DNA from: Thiomonas sp.
GTDB lineage: Bacteria; Pseudomonadota; Gammaproteobacteria; Burkholderiales; Burkholderiaceae_C
Length of the DNA: 7,119 nucleotides
Assembly (NCBI GenBank): GCA_027451915.1
Contig: DAIDHU010000368.1
Location: 1-7,119 of the forward strand
Reading direction: 5' to 3'
The notes under the pieces were generated by a model that searched no databases, was not told the origin of the DNA, and saw only the letters and a list, made by a program, of their open reading frames with translations. Of the stretch, positions 1-6,954 are shown one piece after another (positions within the stretch are counted from its first letter, which is position 1; every line of letters begins with the position of its first letter). A program made the position numbers and the translations under genes.

Positions 1-80
1 GTGCGCGGCTGCTGCCGGCCGCCGACGCCGCCGCGGCGGCCGCCCTGCTCGCGCACGGCGCCACGCCGGGCGCGGCCTGA
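1..80 (+). CDS. 3' end of an upstream gene, possibly aroB (3-dehydroquinate synthase)
   Basis: Reading from base 3, an open frame runs 25 codons to a TGA at 78-80 and is cut off on its left by the window edge. The visible tail reads roughly ARLLPAAD followed by an alanine run and LLAHGATPGAA. It is alanine-rich and has no diagnostic motif. The frame is assigned because it ends 20 nt before the dgt start, a typical operon spacing, and because aroB commonly sits directly upstream of dgt in Burkholderiales. The aroB identity is therefore inferred from context, not from the residues. The other two frames through this stretch have no stop here but yield Arg/Pro-rich translations typical of out-of-frame GC-rich DNA; one of them is the in-frame extension of dgt. 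Confidence 0.45.
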   Translation, partial: ARLLPAADAAAAAALLAHGATPGAA

Positions 81-100
81 AGCCCCCGCTGGAGCCCGGC

Positions 101-1222
101 GTGACCGCACCCTACGCCTGCGACCCCGCGCGGACCCGCGGGCGCCGCCACGAGGAGCCGCCGCCGCGCGACCGCAACGACTTCCAGCGCGATCGCGATC
201 GCATCGTGCACTGCGGGGCCTTTCGCCGCCTCGAATACAAGACCCAGGTGTTTCTCAACCACGAGGGGGACCTGTTTCGCACGCGCCTGACCCACAGCCT
301 CGAGGTGGCGCAGATCGCACGCTCCATCGCGCGCGGCCTGGGGCTCAACGAGGATCTCACCGAGGCCATCTCCCTCGCCCACGACCTGGGGCACACGCCC
401 TTCGGGCACGCGGGTCAGGATGCCCTGGCCGTCTGCATGCGCGAGCGGGAGCCGGACGGCGGAGGCTTCGAGCACAACCTGCAGTCCCTGCGGGTGGTGG
501 ATCGGCTGGAGGAGCGCTACGCCGCCTTCGACGGGCTGAACCTGTGTTTCGAGACCCGCGAAGGCGTGCTCAAGCATTGCTCGCGGCGCAACGCCGAGCG
601 CCTGGGCGACGTGGGCCAGCGTTTCCTGCAAGGCCTGCAGCCCAGCCTGGAAGCCCAGGTGGCGAACCTGGCGGACGAGATCGCCTACAACAACCACGAC
701 ATCGACGACGGCATCCGCTCGGGCCTGCTCGAGCTGGAACAGATGGAGGCCGTGCCCTTTTTCGGCGGGCACCTGCACGCCGTGCGCGCGGCCTATCCGG
801 GCCTGAGCGCCAAGCGCGTGCTGGCCGAGACCATCCGGCGCATGATCTCGGCGCTGGTGGCCGATCTGGTCGAGCAGACCGCCGCGCGCATTCGCGACAG
901 CGGCGTGGCCAGCCCGGACGAAGTGCGCGCCGCGCCGGCGCTGGCCGCCTTCAGCAGTCCCGTGCGGGAGCAGCTCTCCCAATTGCAGCAACTGCTGCGC
1001 AAGGCGCTGTACCGGCACCCCCGCGTGCTGCGCACCACCACCAAGGCCTCGCGGGTGCTGCGCGAGCTGTTCGCCGCCTATGCCGACGACCCGCGCCTGC
1101 TGCCCGTGGAGCACCAGCGCGAGCAGCGCCAGCTGCGTGCCATCGCCGACTACGTGGCCGGCATGACCGACCGCTACGCCATCCGCGAGCACCGCAAGCT
1201 GTTCTCCGTGCAGGACTGGTAG
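101..1222 (+). CDS. dgt: Deoxyguanosinetriphosphate triphosphohydrolase (dGTPase), HD superfamily
   Basis: Cytoplasmic enzyme that hydrolyses dGTP (and often other dNTPs) to the nucleoside plus tripolyphosphate, helping to control dNTP pools. The 373-residue product has the metal-binding HD signature: H65 in RLTHSLEVAQIARSIA, H94-D95 in SLAHDLGHTPFGHAG, and D192 in LADEIAYNNHDIDDGI. Other family blocks are FRRLEYKTQVF (41-51), FEHNLQSLRVV (123-133) and the C-terminal end near RYAIREHRKLF. The length fits the shorter bacterial dGTPase-like proteins (about 370-380 aa) rather than E. coli Dgt (about 505 aa), so substrate preference may differ. The GTG start is chosen because GGAG at 91-94 sits 6 nt upstream and because MTAPYACDPARTRGRRHEEP matches the usual start of beta-proteobacterial homologues. 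It lies 20 nt after the preceding gene, so the two are probably co-transcribed. The family call is secure. Confidence 0.95.
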   Translation: MTAPYACDPARTRGRRHEEPPPRDRNDFQRDRDRIVHCGAFRRLEYKTQVFLNHEGDLFRTRLTHSLEVAQIARSIARGLGLNEDLTEAISLAHDLGHTPFGHAGQDALAVCMREREPDGGGFEHNLQSLRVVDRLEERYAAFDGLNLCFETREGVLKHCSRRNAERLGDVGQRFLQGLQPSLEAQVANLADEIAYNNHDIDDGIRSGLLELEQMEAVPFFGGHLHAVRAAYPGLSAKRVLAETIRRMISALVADLVEQTAARIRDSGVASPDEVRAAPALAAFSSPVREQLSQLQQLLRKALYRHPRVLRTTTKASRVLRELFAAYADDPRLLPVEHQREQRQLRAIADYVAGMTDRYAIREHRKLFSVQDW

Positions 1223-1234
1223 CCCGACGCGGCC

Positions 1235-1257
1235 AAAAAACCACACATTGGGTGTGG
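1235..1257 (-). terminator. Hairpin with T-tract in minus orientation, between dgt and the MarR gene
   Basis: CCACAC (1241-1246) and GTGTGG (1252-1257) are exact inverted repeats around the 5-nt loop ATTGG. On the + strand the stem is preceded by six A (1235-1240). Read on the minus strand it is therefore a 6 bp stem followed directly by six U, the shape of an intrinsic terminator. On the + strand nothing T-rich follows, so it is a poor terminator for dgt. No minus-strand gene that would need it is visible; it could stop antisense transcripts coming out of the efflux operon, or be a protein-binding palindrome instead. The stem is short. Confidence 0.35.
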
Positions 1258-1276
1258 CCATTGTCGCTGTCTACGC

Positions 1277-1298
1277 AATATTTGCCTGAGCAAATATT
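1277..1298. promoter_or_regulatory. Perfect 9+9 bp palindrome, probable MarR-family operator
   Basis: The arms AATATTTGC (1277-1285) and GCAAATATT (1290-1298) are exact reverse complements around the 4-nt centre CTGA. The stretch is strikingly AT-rich in a very GC-rich window. MarR dimers bind palindromes of about this size, commonly in their own promoters. This one lies between dgt and the MarR gene and ends immediately before the first possible ATG (1299). The hexamer TATTAT at 1295-1300 matches five of six bases of a sigma-70 -10 box, although I see no good -35 partner. If that is the promoter, the palindrome overlaps it and a bound repressor would block RNA polymerase. Expected role: autorepression of the regulator and control of the three efflux genes behind it. 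Confidence 0.6.
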
Positions 1299-1844
1299 AT
1301 GGAGGGCATGAAAGCGATCTCCACCCCAGCCAGCGGCCCCGACGAGGGCGAGCAGGCCGTGCGTTTTTACGACGGATCGAACTACTCCGGCGAGGAGTCG
1401 GTGGGTTACTGGATCAAGCAGGCCTACCTGGCGCTCCAGCGCAACCTGGACAACGAAATGCAGGGTTGCGACCTCACCGGCATGCAATGGGGCCCGCTGT
1501 GGCTGATCAGCCGCGGCAAGGCCGACACGGTGGCGGCATGCGCTCGCGAGGCCGGAATCGACGCCGGCGCGATGACCCGCATGCTCGACCGCCTGGAGGC
1601 CAAGGGCCTGCTCGAGCGCAGCCGCAGCACCCAGGACCGCCGCGTCGTGCACGTGAGCCTGACCGAACGCGGGCAGGAGATGGCCGACCGCATTCCCTAT
1701 TGCCTGGCCGAGGTGATGAACCACCACCTGCGCGGTTTCCAGCGCGACGAGCTCGACACCCTGCTCGGCCTGCTGAGGCGATTCGTGCGCAACGGCGGCG
1801 CCTGCGGCGACGCCACCGCCCCTTCCGACGAACCCCAACCATGA
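1299..1844 (+). CDS. MarR-family transcriptional regulator of the adjacent efflux genes (EmrR-like)
   Basis: A winged-helix regulator of up to 181 aa, probably a dimeric repressor released by small aromatic or drug-like ligands. The MarR fold is visible as a helix LTGMQWGPLWLIS (59-71), the helix-turn-helix with recognition helix around DAGAMTRMLDRLEAKGLLER (88-107), a wing with the conserved D113-R114-R115 followed by VVHVSLTERG (116-125), and C-terminal dimerisation helices. Three starts are possible. ATG 1299 has no Shine-Dalgarno. ATG 1308 has GGAGG only 2 nt upstream, which is too close. GTG 1359 (residue 21) has GAGGG 10 nt upstream and begins at VRFYDGSNY, where similarity to the family seems to begin. 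The longest form is given, but GTG 1359 (161 aa) is plausible. The stop overlaps the next ATG (ATGA), which points to translational coupling with the channel gene and to a role in controlling it. Confidence 0.88.
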   Translation: MEGMKAISTPASGPDEGEQAVRFYDGSNYSGEESVGYWIKQAYLALQRNLDNEMQGCDLTGMQWGPLWLISRGKADTVAACAREAGIDAGAMTRMLDRLEAKGLLERSRSTQDRRVVHVSLTERGQEMADRIPYCLAEVMNHHLRGFQRDELDTLLGLLRRFVRNGGACGDATAPSDEPQP

Positions 1845-3313
1845 ACCTCAAGCCTTTGATGCACCCCTTTGGCTCCGGGCCGCGCCCGGCATGGCGCCTG
1901 GCCGCGCTGGCCGGCCTTCTGGCCATGCTGGGAGGCTGCGCCGCGACCGGGTCGAGCCAGCCCCAGGCGCACATGATGGACGGCAAACAGCTCGGGCTGA
2001 AGGCCACGGCCGTGGCCTGCCCGACGCAGGACTGGTGGACCCGCTTCGGCGACGCCGAGCTGGACCGCCTGGAGCAGCAGGCCCTGGCCGGCAGCCCGGA
2101 CCTGCAGCAAGCCCAGGCGCGCGAGCGCGAGGCCCAGGCGGCCACCGGCGTCGCCCACAGTGCGCTGCTGCCCCATGTGGGCGCCGGCCTGTCGACCACC
2201 CGCGAGCGATTCAGCGCCAACGGCTATTTCCCGCCGCCCATCGGCGGCAGCACCTTCACCGAGGACCAGCTCACCCTGAACGGCAGCTACGAGCTGGACT
2301 TCTTCGGGCGCAACCGCGCGCGCCTGCGCGCCGCCGTGGGCCGGCAGCGCGCGGCCCAGGCGCAGGTTCAGGCGGCTCGGGTGATGCTCACCTCCGACGT
2401 CGCCGCCAGCTACTTCCGGCTGGCCGGGCTGGTCGCGCAGCAGCGCGTGTTGCAAGCCAGCCTGGAGCAGCGCCGAAGCATTGCGCGCCTGGTCGGCGAG
2501 CGTGCCCGCGCCGGCCTGGACAACACCCTGCAGCAACGCCAGGCGCAGGCGCAGATTCCGCAGCTGCGCGTCGACCTCGATGCCAATCTGGAGGCGCAGC
2601 AGCAGGCGCGCCACGCCCTGGCCGCCCTGATCGGCGCCGGCCCGCAGGCCACCGCGGGGCTGCATCCCCACCTGGCCGGGGTGCCGCTGCCCCAGCTGCC
2701 CGCGCAGCTGCCGCTCAGCCTCATCGGGCGCCGGCCCGACGTCGTGGCGGCGCGCTGGGAGGTGCAAAGCGCGCTGGCCTCGGTGGCCGAGGCCAAGGCC
2801 AGGTTCTATCCGGACATCAATCTCTCGGCCTTCATCGGATTCGACTCCATCAGCCTGAGCAAGTTCCTGAACACCGGAAGCCGCGAGTTCGGGGTCGGCC
2901 CGGCCATCGACCTGCCGATTTTCGAAGGGGGCGCGCTGCGTGCGAACCTGCGCGCGCACGATGCCCAGGCCGACGAGGCCATCGACGCCTACAACGCCAC
3001 CCTGGTCGCTGCCGTGCGCGAGGCGGCCGACGCCATCTCGCAGCGGCGCTCCACCCAGCAGCAGATCCAGGCGCAGAGCCGGGCTCTGAAGCTCGCCAGC
3101 CAGGCCCACCGCCTCGCGGGACAGCGCTATGACGCCGGTCTGGGCAATGAGCTGGTGGTGCTGCAGACCCAGGCGCCGGTGCTGCAACTGCAGCAGCTCG
3201 GCGTGCGCCTGAAGACCCAGGCCCTGGTGGACGACGTCGCGCTGGTGCGCGCGCTCGGCGGCGGATACGACGCCGCGGGCGGCGCGCCGACCGTCGCCGC
3301 CCAGGCCCGCTGA
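1841..3313 (+). CDS. Outer-membrane efflux lipoprotein, NodT/OprM-type channel of the RND/EmrAB exporter class (EmrC-like)
   Basis: TolC-like outer-membrane channel (490 aa) that should form the exit duct for the adaptor and pump encoded next. A lipoprotein signal peptide is clear: charged start, hydrophobic AWRLAALAGLLAML, then lipobox L30-G31-G32-C33, so C33 should be lipidated. NodT-family blocks follow: WWTRFGDAELDRLEQQAL (about 65-82), SYELDFFGRNRARLRAA (about 149-165), GRRPDVVAARWEVQSAL (about 296-312), AKARFYPDINLSAFIGF (about 318-334), and VGPAIDLPIFEGGALRANL (about 351-369). These mark the two repeated OEP domains with long periplasmic helices. The start ATG overlaps the regulator stop (ATGA) and has no Shine-Dalgarno of its own, so translation probably depends on coupling. 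The downstream adaptor gene is 46 nt away. Family is certain; pairing with the adaptor and pump is inferred from position. Confidence 0.93.
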   Translation: MNLKPLMHPFGSGPRPAWRLAALAGLLAMLGGCAATGSSQPQAHMMDGKQLGLKATAVACPTQDWWTRFGDAELDRLEQQALAGSPDLQQAQAREREAQAATGVAHSALLPHVGAGLSTTRERFSANGYFPPPIGGSTFTEDQLTLNGSYELDFFGRNRARLRAAVGRQRAAQAQVQAARVMLTSDVAASYFRLAGLVAQQRVLQASLEQRRSIARLVGERARAGLDNTLQQRQAQAQIPQLRVDLDANLEAQQQARHALAALIGAGPQATAGLHPHLAGVPLPQLPAQLPLSLIGRRPDVVAARWEVQSALASVAEAKARFYPDINLSAFIGFDSISLSKFLNTGSREFGVGPAIDLPIFEGGALRANLRAHDAQADEAIDAYNATLVAAVREAADAISQRRSTQQQIQAQSRALKLASQAHRLAGQRYDAGLGNELVVLQTQAPVLQLQQLGVRLKTQALVDDVALVRALGGGYDAAGGAPTVAAQAR

Positions 3314-3359
3314 ACCCGTACACAACCCCAAGACAACCAAGAATTCCACGGAGCTTCGA

Positions 3360-4634
3360 ATGAGCGCCAATCCGCAATCCAACAACCCGACCCCGAACGG
3401 CGATGCCGACGCGAAGGCCGCGCGCCGCCGCAAGCTGATGCTCGGGGCCATCGGCACCTTCGTCGTGCTGGGCGTGATCTACGGCGGCTACCAGTACTGG
3501 CAGTCCACGCGCGAGGTCAACACCGACGACGCCTACGTCAACGGCAACCTGGTGCAGGTGACCCCCCAGGTCGGCGGCACGGTCACCGAGATCGGCGCCG
3601 ACGACACCCAGGTCGTGCGCGCCGGCCAGACCCTGGTGCGCCTGGACGGAGCCGATGCCCGCGTCGCGCTGCAGCAGGCCGAGGCCCAGCTCGGACAGGC
3701 CGTGCGCGGCCTGCGCGTGACCTATGCGCAGACGGCGGCCCTGGAGTCGCAGGTGGCGGTGCGCGAGACCGACGTGGCCACGGCGCGCGCCAACCTGGCC
3801 AAGGCCGAGGACGCCTTGCAACGCCGTCGCAAGCTGGCTGGAACCGGCGCGGTCGGCGCCGAGGAACTGCGCCAGGCGCAGCTCGCCGTGCAGGAGGCAC
3901 GCAGCTCCGTGCGCACCGCGCAGAGCGCGGTGAAGGCCGCGCGCGCCCAGGTGGCCGCCAACGAGGCGCAGACCGCGGGCACCGTGCTGGCCCACAACCC
4001 GACCGTGCGTCTGGCGGCCGCCCGCGTGCGCCAGGCCTATCTCGCGCTGGAGCGCACCGATGTGGTCGCCCCGGTCAGCGGCGTGGTCGCCCGACGAACC
4101 GTGCAGCTCGGCCAGCGCGTCGCCCCTGGCACGCCGCTGATGACCGTGGTGCCGCTCGACACCCTCTGGGTGGACGCCAATTTCAAGGAAACCCAGCTGC
4201 GCGAACTGCGCATCGGCCAGCCCGCCAAGGTGGTCGCCGACATCTACGGCAGCCACGTGAGCTATGACGGCAAGGTCGTGGGCATTTCCGCGGGCAGCGG
4301 CTCGGCCTTCGCGCTGCTGCCGGCCCAGAACGCCACGGGCAACTGGATCAAGGTGGTGCAACGCATCGCCGTGCGCATCGCGCTGGATCCGGCGCAACTG
4401 CGCAAGCATCCGCTGCGCGTGGGCCTGTCCACCGAGGCGACCGTGGACATCCGCGATCACTCGGGCACGCCGGTGATCGGCCTCACACCCACCCAACCGG
4501 TGGCGCAGACGGATATGTACGCGGCCAACTGGGCCAAGGCCGACAGGCTGGTGGCGCGCATCATCGCCGAGAACGTCAGCGGCATGCCCGCCCGGGAAGT
4601 CGGGTTGCATGCCGGCCGCGGCGCGCGCCGCTGA
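3360..4634 (+). CDS. emrA: EmrA-type periplasmic adaptor (HlyD/membrane fusion protein family)
   Basis: Membrane fusion protein (424 aa) that links the inner-membrane pump to the outer-membrane channel. One N-terminal transmembrane segment is visible (about 27-46, LMLGAIGTFVVLGVIYGGYQ) behind a basic AARRRK, giving an N-in, periplasm-out topology. The biotinyl-lipoyl half NTDDAYVNGNLVQVTPQVGG (54-73) is the EmrA hallmark. An alanine/glutamine-rich helical hairpin follows (about 100-220), then the second lipoyl half DVVAPVSGVVARRTVQLGQR and a beta-barrel region with LLPAQNATGNWIKVVQR (about 319-335) and HPLRVGLSTEATVDI. E. coli EmrA is about 390 aa; the extra length is in the polar N-terminus and a basic C-terminal tail ending GRGARR. 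The ATG is supported by GGAG at 3350-3353, 6 nt upstream. The pump gene starts 27 nt after the stop. Confidence 0.95.
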   Translation: MSANPQSNNPTPNGDADAKAARRRKLMLGAIGTFVVLGVIYGGYQYWQSTREVNTDDAYVNGNLVQVTPQVGGTVTEIGADDTQVVRAGQTLVRLDGADARVALQQAEAQLGQAVRGLRVTYAQTAALESQVAVRETDVATARANLAKAEDALQRRRKLAGTGAVGAEELRQAQLAVQEARSSVRTAQSAVKAARAQVAANEAQTAGTVLAHNPTVRLAAARVRQAYLALERTDVVAPVSGVVARRTVQLGQRVAPGTPLMTVVPLDTLWVDANFKETQLRELRIGQPAKVVADIYGSHVSYDGKVVGISAGSGSAFALLPAQNATGNWIKVVQRIAVRIALDPAQLRKHPLRVGLSTEATVDIRDHSGTPVIGLTPTQPVAQTDMYAANWAKADRLVARIIAENVSGMPAREVGLHAGRGARR

Positions 4635-4661
4635 TCGGCGCCGCCACACCGGAGCCGCACC

Positions 4662-6260
4662 ATGACCGACACGGTCGTCATCGAGGAAGCCGCCGCGGGC
4701 GCCACGCCCGAGCCTTCCCAGCCCACCCACCTGCAGCCGCTGCGCGGCAGCGCGCTGGTGCTGGGCACCGTGGCGCTGAGCCTGGCCACGTTCATGAACG
4801 TGCTCGACACCTCCATCGCCAACGTGTCGCTGCCGGCCATCGCCGGCGACCTGGGCGTGAGTTCCTCGCAGGGCACCTGGGTCATCACCTCCTTTGGCGT
4901 GGCCAACGCCATCGCGGTGCCGCTCACGGGCTTCGTGACCCAGCGCTTCGGCGCGGTGAAGGTGTTCGTCACCAGCATCCTGCTGTTCACCTTGTTCTCC
5001 TTCCTGTGCGGGCAGGCGCCCAGCCTGCCGGTGCTGATCCTGTTCCGCGTGCTGCAGGGCGCGTCGGCGGGGCCGATGATTCCGCTGTCGCAGACCCTGC
5101 TGCTGTCGAGCTACCGCAGCGAGCGCTCGGGCATGGCCCTGGCCATGTGGTCCATGACGACCCTGGTGGCGCCCATCACGGGGCCCCTGCTCGGTGGCTG
5201 GATCACCGACAACATCTCCTGGCCCTGGATTTTCTACATCAACGTGCCGGTGGGCCTGATCTGCGCCAGCGTGACCCTGACCATCTACCGCAACCGCGAG
5301 ACACCCACGCGCAAGCTGCCCATCGACTGGACGGGCCTGGGCCTGCTCGTGGTGTGGGTCGGAGCCCTGCAGGTCATGCTGGACAAGGGGCAGGAGCTGG
5401 ACTGGTTCGGCTCCACCACCATCCGCATGCTGGCCATCGCCGCCTTCATCGGCTTCGTGCTGTTCCTGATCTGGGAACTGAACGACGAGCACCCGGTGGT
5501 CGATCTCAGCCTGTTCAGGATCCCGAATTTCACCATCGGCACCATCATGCTCGCGCTGGCCTACGCGATGTTCTTCGGCTCGCTGGTGCTGCTGCCCCTG
5601 TGGTTGCAGGAATTCGTGGGCTACACCGCCACCGATGCCGGGGAGGTGCTGGCATGGGTGGGCCTGTTCGCCCTGGCCATCTCGCCGGTGATCGGGCGCT
5701 ACGTGCAGTCCGTGGACACGCGCTGGCTGACCACGGTCTCCTTCGCCGTGTTCGCCCTGGTGTTCTGGATGCGCTCGCGCTTCACCGTCGGCGACAGCTA
5801 CTGGGACTACTCCCTGCCCACGCTGATCCAGGGCATCTCCACGGCGATGTTCTTCATCCCGCTGCTGTCCATCGTGCTCGGTGGCCTGCCCCCGCAGCGC
5901 ATCGCGGCGGCCTCGGGGCTGTCGAATTTCGCGCGCATCACCGCGGGGTCCTTCGGCACGTCGATCTACACCACCTGGTGGACCAATCGCGCGATCCTGC
6001 ACCACGTGCAATTGGCCGAGCACATCCAGCGGGGCAACCCGGCCACGGACTCCGCCCTGAGCCTGGCCAGTCACCTGGGACTGAGCCACCAGCAGGCCCT
6101 GAGCCTGCTCGACCGCCTGGTGCAGCAACAGTCCTACACCATCGCGGTGGACGAGATGTTCCGGCTGAGCGCCTGGCTGTTTCTCGCGCTCATCGTGCTG
6201 GTCTGGCTGGTCAAGCCCACGCACAACGGCGCCAAGGTGGACGCCAGCGCCGCGCATTGA
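4662..6260 (+). CDS. emrB: EmrB-type multidrug efflux pump (MFS, DHA2 family, 14 TM)
   Basis: Proton-driven drug exporter of the inner membrane (532 aa, usual length for the 14-helix DHA2 family). Diagnostic motifs are LDTSIANVSLP (48-58, motif D1), GTWVITSFGVANAIAVPLTG (71-90), R129 in FRVLQGASAGPMIPLSQ (motif B), PITGPLLGGW (171-180, antiporter motif C) and WPWIFYINVPVGL (187-199). Further hydrophobic segments run to a last helix around SAWLFLALIVLVWLV, ending in a short polar cytoplasmic tail. GGAG at 4651-4654 lies 7 nt before the ATG. Family substrates are hydrophobic uncouplers, antibiotics and fatty or phenolic acids; the substrate here cannot be read from sequence. With the preceding channel and adaptor it completes a tripartite exporter. 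The opposite strand is open for most of this gene, but that is a codon-bias artefact. Confidence 0.95.
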   Translation: MTDTVVIEEAAAGATPEPSQPTHLQPLRGSALVLGTVALSLATFMNVLDTSIANVSLPAIAGDLGVSSSQGTWVITSFGVANAIAVPLTGFVTQRFGAVKVFVTSILLFTLFSFLCGQAPSLPVLILFRVLQGASAGPMIPLSQTLLLSSYRSERSGMALAMWSMTTLVAPITGPLLGGWITDNISWPWIFYINVPVGLICASVTLTIYRNRETPTRKLPIDWTGLGLLVVWVGALQVMLDKGQELDWFGSTTIRMLAIAAFIGFVLFLIWELNDEHPVVDLSLFRIPNFTIGTIMLALAYAMFFGSLVLLPLWLQEFVGYTATDAGEVLAWVGLFALAISPVIGRYVQSVDTRWLTTVSFAVFALVFWMRSRFTVGDSYWDYSLPTLIQGISTAMFFIPLLSIVLGGLPPQRIAAASGLSNFARITAGSFGTSIYTTWWTNRAILHHVQLAEHIQRGNPATDSALSLASHLGLSHQQALSLLDRLVQQQSYTIAVDEMFRLSAWLFLALIVLVWLVKPTHNGAKVDASAAH

Positions 6261-6273
6261 GGGTGGCCCCGAT

Positions 6274-6308
6274 GCATGCTCGGATCCCGGGTTAGGATCC
6301 GCGCATGC
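6274..6308. repeat. Near-perfect 14 bp inverted repeat covering the start of the phosphatase gene
   Basis: The arms GCATGCTCGGATCC (6274-6287) and GGATCCGCGCATGC (6295-6308) are reverse complements with a single T/C mismatch (6280/6302) and enclose the 7-nt loop CGGGTTA. Each arm contains two smaller palindromes, GCATGC and GGATCC. The right arm holds the probable Shine-Dalgarno AGGA (6294-6297) and the ATG (6305-6307). In RNA this would be a 14 bp stem hiding both. No T-tract follows on either strand, so a canonical intrinsic terminator for the efflux operon is unlikely. It could be a translational block, a protein-binding site or a transcript-end hairpin. Confidence 0.55.
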
Positions 6309-6952
6309 TCGAAGAATCCTCCACGCTGGTGCTGTGCATACGCCACGGCGAAACCGACTGGAACGCCTCGCGGCGCATCCAGGGGCACACCGACATCGAC
6401 CTCAATGCCCGTGGCCTCGCGCAGGCCGCGGCGCTGGCGCGGGGGCTGGCCGGACAGACCCTGCATGCTCTGTACAGCAGCGACCTGCGGCGTGCGCGCC
6501 ACACCGCCGAGCCGCTGGCACGCGCGCGGGGCCTGTCCCTGTGCCTCGAGCCGGCCTTGCGGGAGCGCGCCTTCGGCAGTTTCGAGGGGCGCAGTTTCAC
6601 CGAGCTCGAAGTCGTGCACGCCCAGGACTGCGAACGCTGGCGCAGGCGCGACCCCGACTGGGGCGCCCCCGGAGGGGGTGAATCCCTGTTCGCCCTGCGC
6701 GAGCGCGTGCACGGCGCCCTGCTGGCCATCGCACGGCGCCATCGCGGGCAGACCGTGGCGGTGGTGACCCACGGCGGCGCGCTCGATTGCCTGTACCGCA
6801 TCGCCACCGGGCAGGACATGCTCGCGCCGCGCACCTGGGAGCTGCGCAATGCCGCCATCAACCGCCTGCTGGTCAGCGACGACCATGTAGGCCTGGTGGG
6901 GTGGAACGATTGCGGGCACCTCGACGAGGCGCTGGACGAAAGCGGAGCCTGA
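6305..6952 (+). CDS. Histidine phosphatase family protein (phosphoglycerate mutase-like, GpmB/CobC type)
   Basis: Cytoplasmic acid-phosphatase-fold enzyme (215 aa) that works through a phosphohistidine intermediate. The catalytic set is present: R13-H14-G15-E16 in the motif CIRHGETDWN with nucleophile H14, R63 in LYSSDLRRARHTA, E87 in ALRERAFGSFEG as probable proton donor, and H156 in VAVVTHGGALDCLYR. The phrase GHTDIDLNARGLAQA (27-41) is typical of cofactor-independent-looking GpmB/CobC/PhoE-like phosphatases. The substrate cannot be told: broad phosphatase, alpha-ribazole phosphatase and phosphoglycerate mutase-like roles all share these motifs, and no cobalamin gene is nearby to favour CobC. 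The ATG has AGGA 7 nt upstream, inside an inverted repeat. It lies 44 nt after emrB; co-transcription is possible but no functional link to efflux is apparent. Confidence 0.9.
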   Translation: MLEESSTLVLCIRHGETDWNASRRIQGHTDIDLNARGLAQAAALARGLAGQTLHALYSSDLRRARHTAEPLARARGLSLCLEPALRERAFGSFEGRSFTELEVVHAQDCERWRRRDPDWGAPGGGESLFALRERVHGALLAIARRHRGQTVAVVTHGGALDCLYRIATGQDMLAPRTWELRNAAINRLLVSDDHVGLVGWNDCGHLDEALDESGA

Positions 6953-6954
6953 GC

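Noticed and set aside
1248..1276. Possible -35 box TTGGGT with a -10 box near 1272 for the regulator
   Set aside because: The matching -10 hexamer TACGCA is poor, and TTGGGT overlaps the loop and stem of the hairpin; not supportable as a promoter.
1..1311. 436-codon + strand frame starting at base 1
   Set aside because: Arg/Pro/Ala-rich translation overlapping dgt in another frame; dgt has intact catalytic motifs and a ribosome-binding site.
1697..3457. 586-codon minus-strand open frame opposite the channel gene
   Set aside because: Same artefact: Leu/Gln/Gly/Arg-rich, no recognisable domain, and the + strand encodes a convincing NodT lipoprotein.
2850..6257. 1135-codon open frame on the minus strand opposite emrA and emrB
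   Set aside because: Its translation is His/Gly/Arg/Gln-rich low complexity (many HQ, RRH, GHG strings) without family motifs, while the + strand carries clear EmrA and EmrB. Long antisense frames are expected in GC-rich genes with strong third-position bias.
5006..6295. 429-codon + strand frame overlapping emrB
   Set aside because: No motifs, Arg/Gly/His/Ala-rich, and fully overlaps the well-supported pump gene.
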